From contig JAEOSU010000051.1 in NCBI GenBank assembly GCA_016840165.1, positions 223,090-287,089 on the forward strand: a stretch of DNA of 64,000 nucleotides. Reading direction: 5' to 3'. The DNA is from Promethearchaeota archaeon. GTDB taxonomy: Archaea; Asgardarchaeota; Lokiarchaeia; Sigyniarchaeales; SOKP01. Positions within the stretch are counted from its first letter, which is position 1; the number at the start of each line of letters is the position of its first letter. A model generated the notes under the pieces. The model saw only the letters and a program-made list of their open reading frames with translations. It was not told where the DNA came from and did not search any database. Shown here piece by piece: positions 53,797-62,818 of this stretch. The position numbers and the translations under genes were made by a program.

Positions 53797-55098
53797 TTGC
53801 AAAAAGTAATTGAAGTATGTCATCGAGTAGAGGGTCAGGGAAAGATTAACTATTTTGTACAAAATGATAAAATAGATCACGTTAATTTTGTACTATCAGC
53901 CGTGAGGGGATTTGAAAATATTTTAATAGGTAAAAAACTGCAGGATATACCTAGAATTGTCTCAAGAATTTGTGGATTGTGCCAAGCTTCTCAAACAATT
54001 GCAAGTTGTAAAGCGATTGAAGAAATATATGGAATAAAACCTAGCTTTCAATCAATTTTGATTAGGAGACTTCTCATGTCAGCAGAATTAATTAAATCCC
54101 ACATAATTCATTTTTTCTTCCAATGTCTTCCTGATCTTTTAGAGCTCTTTCAAAATGAAGATAAAAATATGGATATTTTTAACTTGATCAAATTAGATCC
54201 TCAATTAACCTCAAGCGTTTATGATTTAATAAAAGCCGCAACAGAAATAAGTCATATTTTTGGTGGAAGAATGATTCATTTGATTACTCCCACCCCTGGT
54301 GGAATGATATATAATCCTTCTAAAAAAAATATTTTACTTGTAAAAAGATATTTACAAAAAGCTTCTACCAATATTGACTATATTCTTCAGAAGTATGTAG
54401 ATCTATTCTCTCAAAAACAACCACCTGAAGATTTTAATTTACATAGCTTAAATATGTTAGGAATGCTTAATGAAGGTCATTATGATCGCTATAATGGAAG
54501 TATACACATAATGCAATCTAATGGAAATGAGATTGAATTTGATGTTTTAGATTATGAGAATTATTTTACCAAAGATGCGAACTTATTTGGGATAAAATTC
54601 TTAATAGATGATCATAAACCAATTTTAACAGGGCCAATTGCGCGATATAGCCTTTGTAGAAATAATAGTCTCAGTATGTACAATTCATTATTGAAGCATT
54701 TTGATATGAGATGGAAAAATAATATATTATTTGTAAATTTTCTACAATTATTAGAGATTTTTAATGAAATTAAGACAAGTGCCGCTATGCTTGAACATAA
54801 TAATTTAGAAAATCATGAATCACTACCTAATCTTAATACTATCGCAAATTATAATGGCATTGGAAATGTAGAAGCTCCCCGTGGGACTCTTGTCCATCAT
54901 TATCATGTAAATAAATCTAATATAGTTGATAAAGTTAAATTATACATACCAACTGAAATAAATTTCCCTTTATTGAATGAAAGCATTAAAGAGTATGCTC
55001 AAAAATTATATGAAAAAGAAGATATTGCGACACTTAATAGAAAAGTTCAGCGCATGGTTAGAGCTTTTGATCCATGCATAGCCTGTGCTACACATTAG
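53797..55098 (+). CDS. mvhA: [NiFe] hydrogenase large subunit, MvhA-like
   Basis: 433 residues, catalytic subunit. The four NiFe-binding cysteines are present in RICGLC (C59, C62) and DPCIAC (C427, C430). The His that usually ends the first motif (RxCGxCxxxH) is Gln66 (RICGLCQASQ). The protein ends exactly at DPCIACATH, with the stop codon straight after His433. There is therefore no C-terminal extension for a maturation protease to remove. The start is TTG, with AGAGGTG seven bases upstream, next to the small-subunit stop. Probably an Hdr-linked group 3c-like enzyme. Confidence 0.9.
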   Translation: MQKVIEVCHRVEGQGKINYFVQNDKIDHVNFVLSAVRGFENILIGKKLQDIPRIVSRICGLCQASQTIASCKAIEEIYGIKPSFQSILIRRLLMSAELIKSHIIHFFFQCLPDLLELFQNEDKNMDIFNLIKLDPQLTSSVYDLIKAATEISHIFGGRMIHLITPTPGGMIYNPSKKNILLVKRYLQKASTNIDYILQKYVDLFSQKQPPEDFNLHSLNMLGMLNEGHYDRYNGSIHIMQSNGNEIEFDVLDYENYFTKDANLFGIKFLIDDHKPILTGPIARYSLCRNNSLSMYNSLLKHFDMRWKNNILFVNFLQLLEIFNEIKTSAAMLEHNNLENHESLPNLNTIANYNGIGNVEAPRGTLVHHYHVNKSNIVDKVKLYIPTEINFPLLNESIKEYAQKLYEKEDIATLNRKVQRMVRAFDPCIACATH

Positions 55099-55122
55099 GT
55101 ATAGATTAATCAGAATTTAAAT

Positions 55123-55137
55123 GGTGAGAACTAAATT
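55123..55137 (+). promoter_or_regulatory. Ribosome binding site followed by an ATT start (longin-like gene)
   Basis: GGTGAG (55123-55128) is six bases before ATT at 55135, which immediately follows an in-frame TAA (55132-55134). The frame is clearly coding from there, well before the first ATG (55231). Confidence 0.5.
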
Positions 55138-56166
55138 TTCGATTCATTACAAAATACTCCTGAGGAATCTGTAGAACCTGAACAATTATGCGAGGTATTT
55201 TTACTTTATTTTGATGAAGAATTTGGTCACATGCCCCTTCTTATTACTCCAGATGAATCAGTGAGAGATAATGCGGATATTATGCGTTTAGTTAAGATCC
55301 ATTCTATCTGGTTTCTTGATATTAGTGATCAAGCTTCCCCTGATCGTATAGATTTAGAATATCAAGGAAAAATGTATTTTGCAAAAAAATTTATGGTTCC
55401 TTCGAGAAGAGAAAAACGTCGAACTGGTTCTGAAGGCGAACTTTATGAAACTATAGTATTAATTTTATCGTTACCAATTGATATGGATATTTTTGGAGGA
55501 GAACTGTTGAAAAAAATATCTGAGCGGATAATCAAACACTTTAAATTAAAACTATCTTTTTTAATTGAAGCTGAATTGGCTAAAATCAATGTGATAAAAA
55601 CTTCTAAACTAACAGAATCTATTAATATCGGTGAGGCAATAAAAAACCGTATCAAGGTATTAATTAAAAATACTTGTTGTCATTATTTCCAATCTGTTAT
55701 TAAAAAAACTGATGCTACAACCTTCAAACTCCAAAAAGCAATATCCTATTTATCATTAAAAGGGGTTCCAATTAATTATATAGTAAGTGAAAATGAGAGT
55801 TTCGATTTCTCAAATATAAAAATCTTTGAATCAAAAGCTTGTGTGGATGAATTATATCGATTCCAAAAAGACTTCTCAATTATAAGAACAAATTTAGATT
55901 TGAGAACCCAAGAATTAGAAATCCTATTAAAGAATCAAAGCCAAAATATCTATCATCATTTAGAAATTAGAGTTATAGCGATACAAGATTTTTTTGAAAG
56001 TGAAATCTTGCATGAAGAAATTGATGAATGGCTTTCGGAAGAAGAAATCATGATCATTTTACCTGAAGTAACTACTACTCATGAATATTTATTGAGTATT
56101 TTGAATGGAGATTCAAAAAATACCCTCTTTAAACAGAAGATCAATATTTCTATTAAGGATAGTTAA
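55135..56166 (+). CDS. Longin-like protein at the end of the hydrogenase operon
   Basis: About 344 residues from ATT at 55135 (311 from the first ATG). The N-terminal domain (CEVFLLYFDEEFGHMPLLIT, IHSIWFLDISDQASPDRIDL, LYETIVLILSLPIDMDIFGG) has a strand-strand-strand-helix layout. It resembles the longin-like segment of the 1126-residue GTPase protein in this window. The C-terminal 200 residues are helical and acidic. Not recognised further. It follows the large subunit by 36 bases, so it is probably co-expressed with the hydrogenase; the reason is unknown. Confidence 0.55.
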   Translation: MFDSLQNTPEESVEPEQLCEVFLLYFDEEFGHMPLLITPDESVRDNADIMRLVKIHSIWFLDISDQASPDRIDLEYQGKMYFAKKFMVPSRREKRRTGSEGELYETIVLILSLPIDMDIFGGELLKKISERIIKHFKLKLSFLIEAELAKINVIKTSKLTESINIGEAIKNRIKVLIKNTCCHYFQSVIKKTDATTFKLQKAISYLSLKGVPINYIVSENESFDFSNIKIFESKACVDELYRFQKDFSIIRTNLDLRTQELEILLKNQSQNIYHHLEIRVIAIQDFFESEILHEEIDEWLSEEEIMIILPEVTTTHEYLLSILNGDSKNTLFKQKINISIKDS

Positions 56167-56212
56167 AATTTGCCCATCATCATTTAAGAGGGGGTAAATA
56201 AAAATAGGTAAT

Positions 56213-56581
56213 CTAAAATTGTAATTCACGGTTTCTTAATTTTGAAACGAGATGCCCTCGAGAAAGAAGCTGAATCCCAAATTGTGAGGAATAATCTCGT
56301 GAGAAGTCGGTTGCAATGTTACAAATCATTATCCCCCCTTCAATATCCGGTACGTCAATGCATGCTTTATGAAGCTGTCGTAGTTGCGTTATTGAGATCT
56401 CTCTTTTCCAATCACGAATAAAAATCCCGAATTTCCCATATTTCCCATTATTCACTATTGCATTAAATTCCCAAGTCTTTCCGGAATTTCCCCGTAACTT
56501 TTGAGGGCCTTTAATAAATTCATACTTTTCAGAAAGGACTTTTTCTGCTAATTCATTCAAATTTTTATCAGAAAAGTTCAT
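56213..56581 (-). CDS. Mrr/PD-(D/E)XK-like small protein
   Basis: 122 residues. It contains GNSGKTWEFNAIVNNGKYG, FGIFIRDWKREISITQLRQL and EGGIMICNIATDFSRDYSSQ, a beta-alpha-beta order like restriction-endonuclease-like folds. A Glu/Asp and a Lys sit in the expected places, although the catalytic set is uncertain. Function is unknown; it could be a DNA-binding or inactive nuclease domain. Confidence 0.55.
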   Translation of the reverse strand: MNFSDKNLNELAEKVLSEKYEFIKGPQKLRGNSGKTWEFNAIVNNGKYGKFGIFIRDWKREISITQLRQLHKACIDVPDIEGGIMICNIATDFSRDYSSQFGIQLLSRGHLVSKLRNRELQF

Positions 56582-56765
56582 GAAATCACAAATAATTTAT
56601 TTAAATATATTTTCACTCAATTATATAAATGTTAGTTGAATAGTTGTCAAAAAATATCATAAAAATATGTAATACCTAGATAATATCCTCAGATTATCAC
56701 AATAACTCAACCTCTAAAAAGCATACTGGGAATGAGAACCTTCCGACAAAAAGTATTCTATATTT

Positions 56766-57611
56766 TTAAATAATATAATTATTAAATAATTTGAATAAGG
56801 GATATTCGCCCTCAGAATCGGGCCCATTTTTTCTAATGTACTCTATTAGATGAGTATCGAGATATTCAATTAATTTGATGATGATTTGATTACACATCCG
56901 TTCACATTTTAAGAAGTTTGTTTCTATAAGTTCACAGCTAGGATTAAATTTTCTACAGAACTTTTTCATTTGAAGGGAATATCCCTCCGCAGAAAGATAT
57001 TTAATTTCGTTCCAAGAATCTTTAAAACCTCCTAATACACTTGGTGGCATAGACTTTAAAGAGGAAGAGAGATCTATTTCATTACTCCACTTTTCCTTAG
57101 ATAGGCTATATTTCAATCGATTTTTTATCCTACTACGCTCCCTTAAAGCTTCAATTTGACATAAAAACACATATTTCTTCAATAGATTTTCCGCTTCTCT
57201 GGCATAAGCTTCATTTTTAATTTTCCAACCGCCTAATCGTTTGCATGAAATAATTTTTTTTGAGGGGTTAGAAAAGCCAGTAGGATAAATCCAACACTGT
57301 GGAGGCTTTCTATTGGTATTATGAACGCGGCATCCATTTTTCTCTTTATCAAACAAAAAGCATTTTCCTGTATTCTCATCAAAACGAAGATGAAATGAGA
57401 ACACATTGCTCCGAATGAAATCCATTTCTTTAGCATATCCATTCTCGATATACCATTCTGCCAAAACCTTGGGAATATCGATTTTTATAGAACAACAATC
57501 ACCATGACATTTTTTCGGATCTGTACAATCGGGGCCCTCAATAGATTCCTTCATCAGAAAATTATACCGCTCAAGAATCTTCCAAAAATATGTATTTTTT
57601 TTTGCTTCCAC
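56766..57611 (-). CDS. YkgJ-type cysteine cluster protein
   Basis: 281 residues. The N-terminal half carries the Zn/Fe-binding cysteine pattern: CHGDCCSIKIDIPKVLAEWY, then ENTGKCFLFDKEKNGCRVHN and KPPQCWIYPTGF. This matches the YkgJ (CxxxCC) family. The C-terminal half is helical with further cysteines (CRKFNPSC, CERMC). The role of the family is unknown; metal binding is likely. The start is GTG. Confidence 0.75.
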   Translation of the reverse strand: MEAKKNTYFWKILERYNFLMKESIEGPDCTDPKKCHGDCCSIKIDIPKVLAEWYIENGYAKEMDFIRSNVFSFHLRFDENTGKCFLFDKEKNGCRVHNTNRKPPQCWIYPTGFSNPSKKIISCKRLGGWKIKNEAYAREAENLLKKYVFLCQIEALRERSRIKNRLKYSLSKEKWSNEIDLSSSLKSMPPSVLGGFKDSWNEIKYLSAEGYSLQMKKFCRKFNPSCELIETNFLKCERMCNQIIIKLIEYLDTHLIEYIRKNGPDSEGEYPLFKLFNNYII

Positions 57612-57721
57612 TTTAATTGAGTAATTGTATTTAAATTTATAAACGTCTTTATTTCCTTAAATTTAAATTTCAATCTCATTTGATTATTTTATATAAATAT
57701 CAATAATCTAGGGGTAAAGTT

Positions 57722-58675
57722 ATGACAGATTTGATCATAATTGATATAACAGATACTGAAAAAGCTGAATTGGATGGGGCCTCAAAATTGAAAGAAATTT
57801 CGGGTGAGGGGATAATATCAATTAAGAATCCGACCTTAAAGAGCAGATTATGGAATTTAAATTGTGATTTAAAAGAAATTGTAAATACAACTATACCTTC
57901 AAGAGAACTTAATATTGGTATATTAGAGAGTAATCAACTTCATGAAACCAATTATCAAATTCAAAACATAAAGGGACCCTCATTAAAAGTTGTTGAGGAA
58001 TTTGAGACTAAATTCATTAATAATAATTGCAGATTAACAGTAAATATCGAAAATCCCTTAAAACAAGCAATAACTAACATTAAGTTATCTCGAGAGGTTC
58101 CTCTATCCTTCCAAGAAATAGAAATTCAACCTACTAAAGTAGGAGTTGCTGGTATTGTAGAAGATGGGGAAAATCAATATTTAAACTGGGATATACTTTC
58201 ACTCGAAGCAGAGCAAGGGGCTAAACTTGAGATACTTTGTACACTTCCTATCGAAGATAATCAAGTAAAATCCTTGGGGGCTTTAAATATAAGCTATTTA
58301 ATAAATAATTATAAACTGACATATATTTCCCCCGAGATTCGTGGGTTTACTGACTCTATAAGCGGTATTGATAGAGATCAGACCTCTCAACCAGGATTAT
58401 GGGACTGCAATCTTGAATTTATTAACGATTCTGAATTTCAAGTTCGATTAGAAGAGGTAAAAGTCACCCATACGATAACTACGGGGAATGAGGTAGTAGT
58501 TTCTCAAACTCCGAACCGCCTACTTAATCCTAATCAAAAATGGAACTATTCTTTTCAAATAGAATCTAAAGAATTACCTGAATTAAATCCAATAATTGGA
58601 TTTACTCCATTATTTGTGGTATTAACTAGAGTAAAAGGTGAAATACATAAAGAACCAACAATCTACGCTGCTTAA
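57722..58675 (+). CDS. Beta-rich protein of unknown function
   Basis: 317 residues, no signal peptide or membrane segment, predicted mostly beta. Repeated Ig-like or DUF11-like patterns are visible (FETKFINNNCRLTVNIENPL, WDCNLEFINDSEFQVRLEEV, WNYSFQIESKELPE). It begins with a segment about ISIKNPTLKSRLWNLNCDLK. It is probably a cytosolic assembly of beta-sandwich domains. GGGGTAAAG before the ATG is a normal start. It is adjacent to the PCMT-like gene but convergent with it. Not recognised. Confidence 0.55.
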   Translation: MTDLIIIDITDTEKAELDGASKLKEISGEGIISIKNPTLKSRLWNLNCDLKEIVNTTIPSRELNIGILESNQLHETNYQIQNIKGPSLKVVEEFETKFINNNCRLTVNIENPLKQAITNIKLSREVPLSFQEIEIQPTKVGVAGIVEDGENQYLNWDILSLEAEQGAKLEILCTLPIEDNQVKSLGALNISYLINNYKLTYISPEIRGFTDSISGIDRDQTSQPGLWDCNLEFINDSEFQVRLEEVKVTHTITTGNEVVVSQTPNRLLNPNQKWNYSFQIESKELPELNPIIGFTPLFVVLTRVKGEIHKEPTIYAA

Positions 58676-58735
58676 TAAGTGATATGTCAGAGATTAAGAG
58701 ATTATATACTGAAAAAATTACTAATTGATAATTTA

Positions 58736-59986
58736 TCAATTATCTTTAATGGATTTTATTTCCTTATTAACAATGACTTGTAATTTATCCAATTCGTTTA
58801 ATTGCTTGTCGATTATTTCCTGTAATTCCTCATTTTTTAAGTGTTTATTAAGTGGTTTTTCTTTTTCAATGTCTTCACGTAAAAGATTGTAGGTTTTTAT
58901 TTGATTTAAGGTCATGTCGATTTTCCGCGTGTTTATTTTAATATCTTTTTTCAATTTTTTAATTAAATTTATAATCAATTCAAAATTCTCGACAGAATTA
59001 GACCAATAATGCAGTTCCTTTTTATTTTTTAATGAATCGATTGTATTACTTACATTTTCCAAAAATGCCTTAAATACATTATGAGGTTTGATTTCAAATA
59101 ATTCTTCTCTCTTTTTGGGTTCTAGATTGAGCTCATTCAGGATATCATCAGTATACTTTATAGTAATTGGTTTACTCTTTGATTTATCCTCCTTTATTAA
59201 TTCCTTCGAGCTAATATCAAATTTATTGACCCGTTCTAGTTCTTCCGCATCGGTAATTAATTTTAACTCATCATATTCCACTTGAGTAATTAATGGAGTA
59301 AATCTTACTTGCAGGTGTTTTTTTGCGAAAAAAGAATCCTTTACTCTTATAAATTGGGTATACATAGAAATCATATCCTCTCCAACTGGAGCAAATAATA
59401 CGCCGTAATCATTATCGAGCTGCTTTAATAATTGATTAAGTCTGCTCTCTTTTATCGCACCTGTGACTAAAATCTTTTTCCATGGAGCAAGTTCAGGCAT
59501 CCCTTCAAGTGGATTTTTAACTAGTACTTCTATTTTATCTTGCAATGCAAGTTTTTTAATATTATTTAACGTAATTTTTGCAATATCCGAATTTGCTTCT
59601 AAAAGTATAATTTTTCCTTCGGGCGCAAGATGATGTGCTAATACTGCTATATATCCACTTTTTGCTCCTAAAATCATTAGATCATCATCTTTTTTCAAAA
59701 GCAAATTTTGAATCATAATAGAAATCATATGTTTTGCAGAGATTGTTCTTACTTTTTCTGGATGATTTTCTTGATTATAAAAAAGAATAGGATTATCATT
59801 ATATATTTGTTCTATTTTGAAGTGAGGATATATAGTTTTTATTAATTTTATAGCTTCCTTGGGTATAAATTCTGATAATTCAATATCCAAAAACGCTTTA
59901 AATAAACGGATATCTTTCAAGTATCCTCGTTCATATAATTCAAATAATAATTGGACTTTTGAATAGAATAATTTTTTATCTTCCAC
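58736..59986 (-). CDS. PCMT-like methyltransferase with C-terminal helical extension
   Basis: 416 residues. Residues 1-200 match the protein-L-isoaspartate methyltransferase family: an N-terminal helical part, then MISIMIQNLLLKKDDDLMILGAKSGY, where the AdoMet loop G-x-G is changed to GAKSG. KIILLEANSDIAKITLNNIKK follows. Residues 230-416 are charged helix and probable coiled coil. The altered glycine loop leaves activity open. The start is GTG without a clear ribosome binding site. Confidence 0.65.
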   Translation of the reverse strand: MEDKKLFYSKVQLLFELYERGYLKDIRLFKAFLDIELSEFIPKEAIKLIKTIYPHFKIEQIYNDNPILFYNQENHPEKVRTISAKHMISIMIQNLLLKKDDDLMILGAKSGYIAVLAHHLAPEGKIILLEANSDIAKITLNNIKKLALQDKIEVLVKNPLEGMPELAPWKKILVTGAIKESRLNQLLKQLDNDYGVLFAPVGEDMISMYTQFIRVKDSFFAKKHLQVRFTPLITQVEYDELKLITDAEELERVNKFDISSKELIKEDKSKSKPITIKYTDDILNELNLEPKKREELFEIKPHNVFKAFLENVSNTIDSLKNKKELHYWSNSVENFELIINLIKKLKKDIKINTRKIDMTLNQIKTYNLLREDIEKEKPLNKHLKNEELQEIIDKQLNELDKLQVIVNKEIKSIKDN

Positions 59987-60077
59987 GTGTAATACTATCC
60001 TATTATATTATTATATTTTCTTGTAATAAAATATTATAAACTGCTTCACACTTAAAAATATAAGGTATAAATTTAAT

Positions 60078-60647
60078 ATGATGATTTTAGATTCTGAAAG
60101 TTTCAAGAGAGCAAAAATCACGATTTACCTATCGATTATTAACATAATATTGTATTTAGTATTCCTCTTGAACCAAAATACAGAAATCTATTTACTATTA
60201 GTTCAGATCAATTATAAGATCCTTGAAAGATTAGAATTATGGAGACTTTTTACTTCTATGTTTTTACATGGAGATACTATCCATCTAATATCAAATATTA
60301 TTGGTTTGGTATTATTTGGAACATTTATTGAGAATATAGTATCAAGAAAAGCCTATCTGATAATATATTTCTTATCTGGGGTATTGGGAAATATAATGAC
60401 ATTATTTTTGCTCCCTCCCTATATAATTAGTCTAGGTGCTTCAGGAGCGATATATGGATTAATTGGTGCTAGCGTCATTTATATTATTTTTGAACGCAAT
60501 ATGACACAGTTGATAATTACTTTTGTTTATCTCCTTTATTTTATAGCTACAAGTTTCTCACCAGAAATCAATTATGCTGCTCACATATTTGGATTGATTT
60601 CGGGCTCAGGTTTAGGATACTTTTTTGTTCGGAAATCTCTCTCATAA
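60078..60647 (+). CDS. Rhomboid family intramembrane serine protease
   Basis: 189 residues, six membrane helices. Catalytic Ser122 in GASGAIYGLIGA and His169 in NYAAHIFGLISG form the rhomboid dyad. The ERLELWRLFTSMFLHGD/HLISN segment of the second helix is also present. Cleaves substrates within the membrane; substrates unknown. Complete and without extra domains. Confidence 0.93.
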   Translation: MMILDSESFKRAKITIYLSIINIILYLVFLLNQNTEIYLLLVQINYKILERLELWRLFTSMFLHGDTIHLISNIIGLVLFGTFIENIVSRKAYLIIYFLSGVLGNIMTLFLLPPYIISLGASGAIYGLIGASVIYIIFERNMTQLIITFVYLLYFIATSFSPEINYAAHIFGLISGSGLGYFFVRKSLS

Positions 60648-60656
60648 GTATTCTGA

Positions 60657-61334
60657 TTACTGATTCAAGTTTTTTTTTCTTTTCTTTTCTTTTAAAGCTA
60701 TTTCCATTGAAAAATCTTTAGGACAAACATCATTTAAAGGGCAAATTTTGCATTTAGGATTATTGGGAAGACATATTTCTTGACCAAACCTGACAAATAA
60801 TCTATTTATACGAATCCATTCGCCCTTAGGTACAATCTCCATTAATTTCTTTTCTGTTATTTCGGGAACTTTTGTCTGGACCCATCCTAAGCGATTTGAA
60901 ATTCTATGTACATGAGTATCTACTGGTATTGCGGGTTTTTTAAATGCATAAACTAAAACACAATTAGCCGTTTTGGCCCCTACCCCTGGCAGTGAGAGTA
61001 AATCCTTTTTATCATCGGGTACTATGCCCTGATACTCATTTTCAATAATCTGGGCTACTTCCTTTATTCTTCTTGATTTAACTCTATAAAACCCTGCATT
61101 ATAAATTAATTTTTCTAGCTCAGGGACAGGTGCATTAGCTATTTCATGTGGATCCTTATAACGAGAAAATAATTTTTTAGTAGCCTCTCTGGTATTTGCG
61201 TCTTTAGTTCTTGCAGATAATATAGTAGATATTAAAATTTTAAAAGGATCTTGTCTTTTTCTAGCTAATTCATCTAAGTGAGCCTCTCCTGTTAACTTGG
61301 CTTCTACGTTATCAAGTATTTCTTGAAAATCCAT
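60657..61334 (-). CDS. nth: Endonuclease III
   Basis: 225 residues. DNA glycosylase/AP lyase of base-excision repair. The helix-hairpin-helix with catalytic Lys is [16 protein letters not shown], the catalytic Asp is in [15 protein letters not shown], and the [4Fe-4S] loop is [17 protein letters not shown]. The C-terminus is Lys-rich. Standard length. It lies 12 bases downstream of the Trm11-like gene and is probably co-transcribed with it. Confidence 0.94.
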   Translation of the reverse strand: MDFQEILDNVEAKLTGEAHLDELARKRQDPFKILISTILSARTKDANTREATKKLFSRYKDPHEIANAPVPELEKLIYNAGFYRVKSRRIKEVAQIIENEYQGIVPDDKKDLLSLPGVGAKTANCVLVYAFKKPAIPVDTHVHRISNRLGWVQTKVPEITEKKLMEIVPKGEWIRINRLFVRFGQEICLPNNPKCKICPLNDVCPKDFSMEIALKEKKRKKNLNQ

Positions 61335-61346
61335 TTTATTGATACT

Positions 61347-62750
61347 TCACCCTTTTTTCTCGAATATATATAATTTTCGTTTCACAATTTGACCTTTTTT
61401 CGTATCGATGAAACTTTTTACTTGAGATTTTTGAAATTGAAGCCTTATATCTGATTTATTTACGATTCTATTTACGTCTAACATCGGAATAGATTTAAAA
61501 CCGTAATTTTGAGCGAATTTAGTAATATTTAGTTGCACTTCACTACCATCAAGAGTACTAAAGATGGGAGCGACTATAACTATTCTTGCATTCAACTTAA
61601 GTAAATTTGAGGCCTCGCTAAATATTAGTTCATATCTTTTCTCTAAGGTATTACTGATTAATTCTTTTATTTCTTGATAATACGGTTTTTTTGTGAAAAA
61701 TGGGCCAATATCGGGTTCAGTACAAATCCCGTCGAAATAATTCTTTTCAAAATATTTGGAAATTTCACTAATATCAAGTTCCTTTATTTTTTGATCCAGT
61801 TCTGGAGGAATTATCTCATCTAATTCGGTTGCAAGCCATTTAATATTTTTAATCGTGTTTTTAACTTTAGTATGATCAATATCAGTTCCATATATTTGAA
61901 AATCTTCGATTAATGCGAACATCAGGATTGTTCCGTTTCCCACAAAGGGATCCAAAATCTTCTTATTCTGTCGATCTTCAAATAAGTTCAAAAAATTTAG
62001 CATTATTAATGATAACTTTGGCGATATACTACTTTTAAATTCTTTATGGGGTCTTCCCTCATCAATTTTCTTTTTAAAATTGGGATCATCACAAGTTAGT
62101 GTTCGAGCAATATAAACACCCTCCTCTGTGAAACCAAATATAATTTCTGCTCGATTACGATCAAATAATCCATAAGTTATAAGATGATGAGGAAAAATGG
62201 GATTTAAGTTGCCTGATTCGATATTTTCTTTAGGATATTTATAATATAAAGCTTTTTTTGCTCTTCTTTGTTTTAAGATGTGCATAATTCCCGTATTAAG
62301 GAAGGGTAGAAAATGCTTAACTAGGACTTCTGAGTAATACTTATCGTCATAAAAATTAGGGTAAATTGAAATAGCATAAAATAGGCTTTCATTTCTTATA
62401 CGCATGAAAATTTCTTCAACATCATTATCGATTATAGTCAATATTTCCTTACGGATCCTCTCAATAAGCTTATGTTTCTCTAGTTTGGTCGGGAAAGCTT
62501 CATGAATCGTATGAATATTTATAAAATCTATGATTTTGGCAATCTTTTGACAGCCACCCAACATAAATTGGAGTTCCATCAATTTGTTGATAAAATATTT
62601 CTCTTCATGCAACTTTTCAAATCTTACTACTGCAATATTAGCAGAGTAGTCAACAATCTTTCCTTTAAATTCGGAAAACTTAAGGAAATTGTCTAATTCC
62701 GCTAATGACAGTTTCCAATTAGACCCTAATACAAATAGAAATTTTTCCAT
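61347..62750 (-). CDS. Trm11-like SAM-dependent methyltransferase
   Basis: 467 residues. The N-terminal 150 residues resemble the Trm11 RNA-binding (THUMP-related) domain. The Rossmann methyltransferase part has KILDPFVGNGTILMFALI and IYGTDIDHTKVKNTIKN. The catalytic (D/N)PPY motif of N2-guanine enzymes is replaced by TEPDIGP (about residue 341). It may therefore modify a different site or be regulatory. In the same operon as nth. Confidence 0.75.
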   Translation of the reverse strand: MEKFLFVLGSNWKLSLAELDNFLKFSEFKGKIVDYSANIAVVRFEKLHEEKYFINKLMELQFMLGGCQKIAKIIDFINIHTIHEAFPTKLEKHKLIERIRKEILTIIDNDVEEIFMRIRNESLFYAISIYPNFYDDKYYSEVLVKHFLPFLNTGIMHILKQRRAKKALYYKYPKENIESGNLNPIFPHHLITYGLFDRNRAEIIFGFTEEGVYIARTLTCDDPNFKKKIDEGRPHKEFKSSISPKLSLIMLNFLNLFEDRQNKKILDPFVGNGTILMFALIEDFQIYGTDIDHTKVKNTIKNIKWLATELDEIIPPELDQKIKELDISEISKYFEKNYFDGICTEPDIGPFFTKKPYYQEIKELISNTLEKRYELIFSEASNLLKLNARIVIVAPIFSTLDGSEVQLNITKFAQNYGFKSIPMLDVNRIVNKSDIRLQFQKSQVKSFIDTKKGQIVKRKLYIFEKKG

Positions 62751-62818
62751 AAATTAAAAGAAGTATAAAGATAAATTACTAAGAAAAGAAAGCTCTTTAT
62801 TCTTTTTCTATTTTATTG

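Noticed and set aside
60078..61334. Rhomboid and endonuclease III as part of an unusual system
   Set aside because: Both are complete, ordinary members of well-known families with no sign of fusion or altered catalytic residues.
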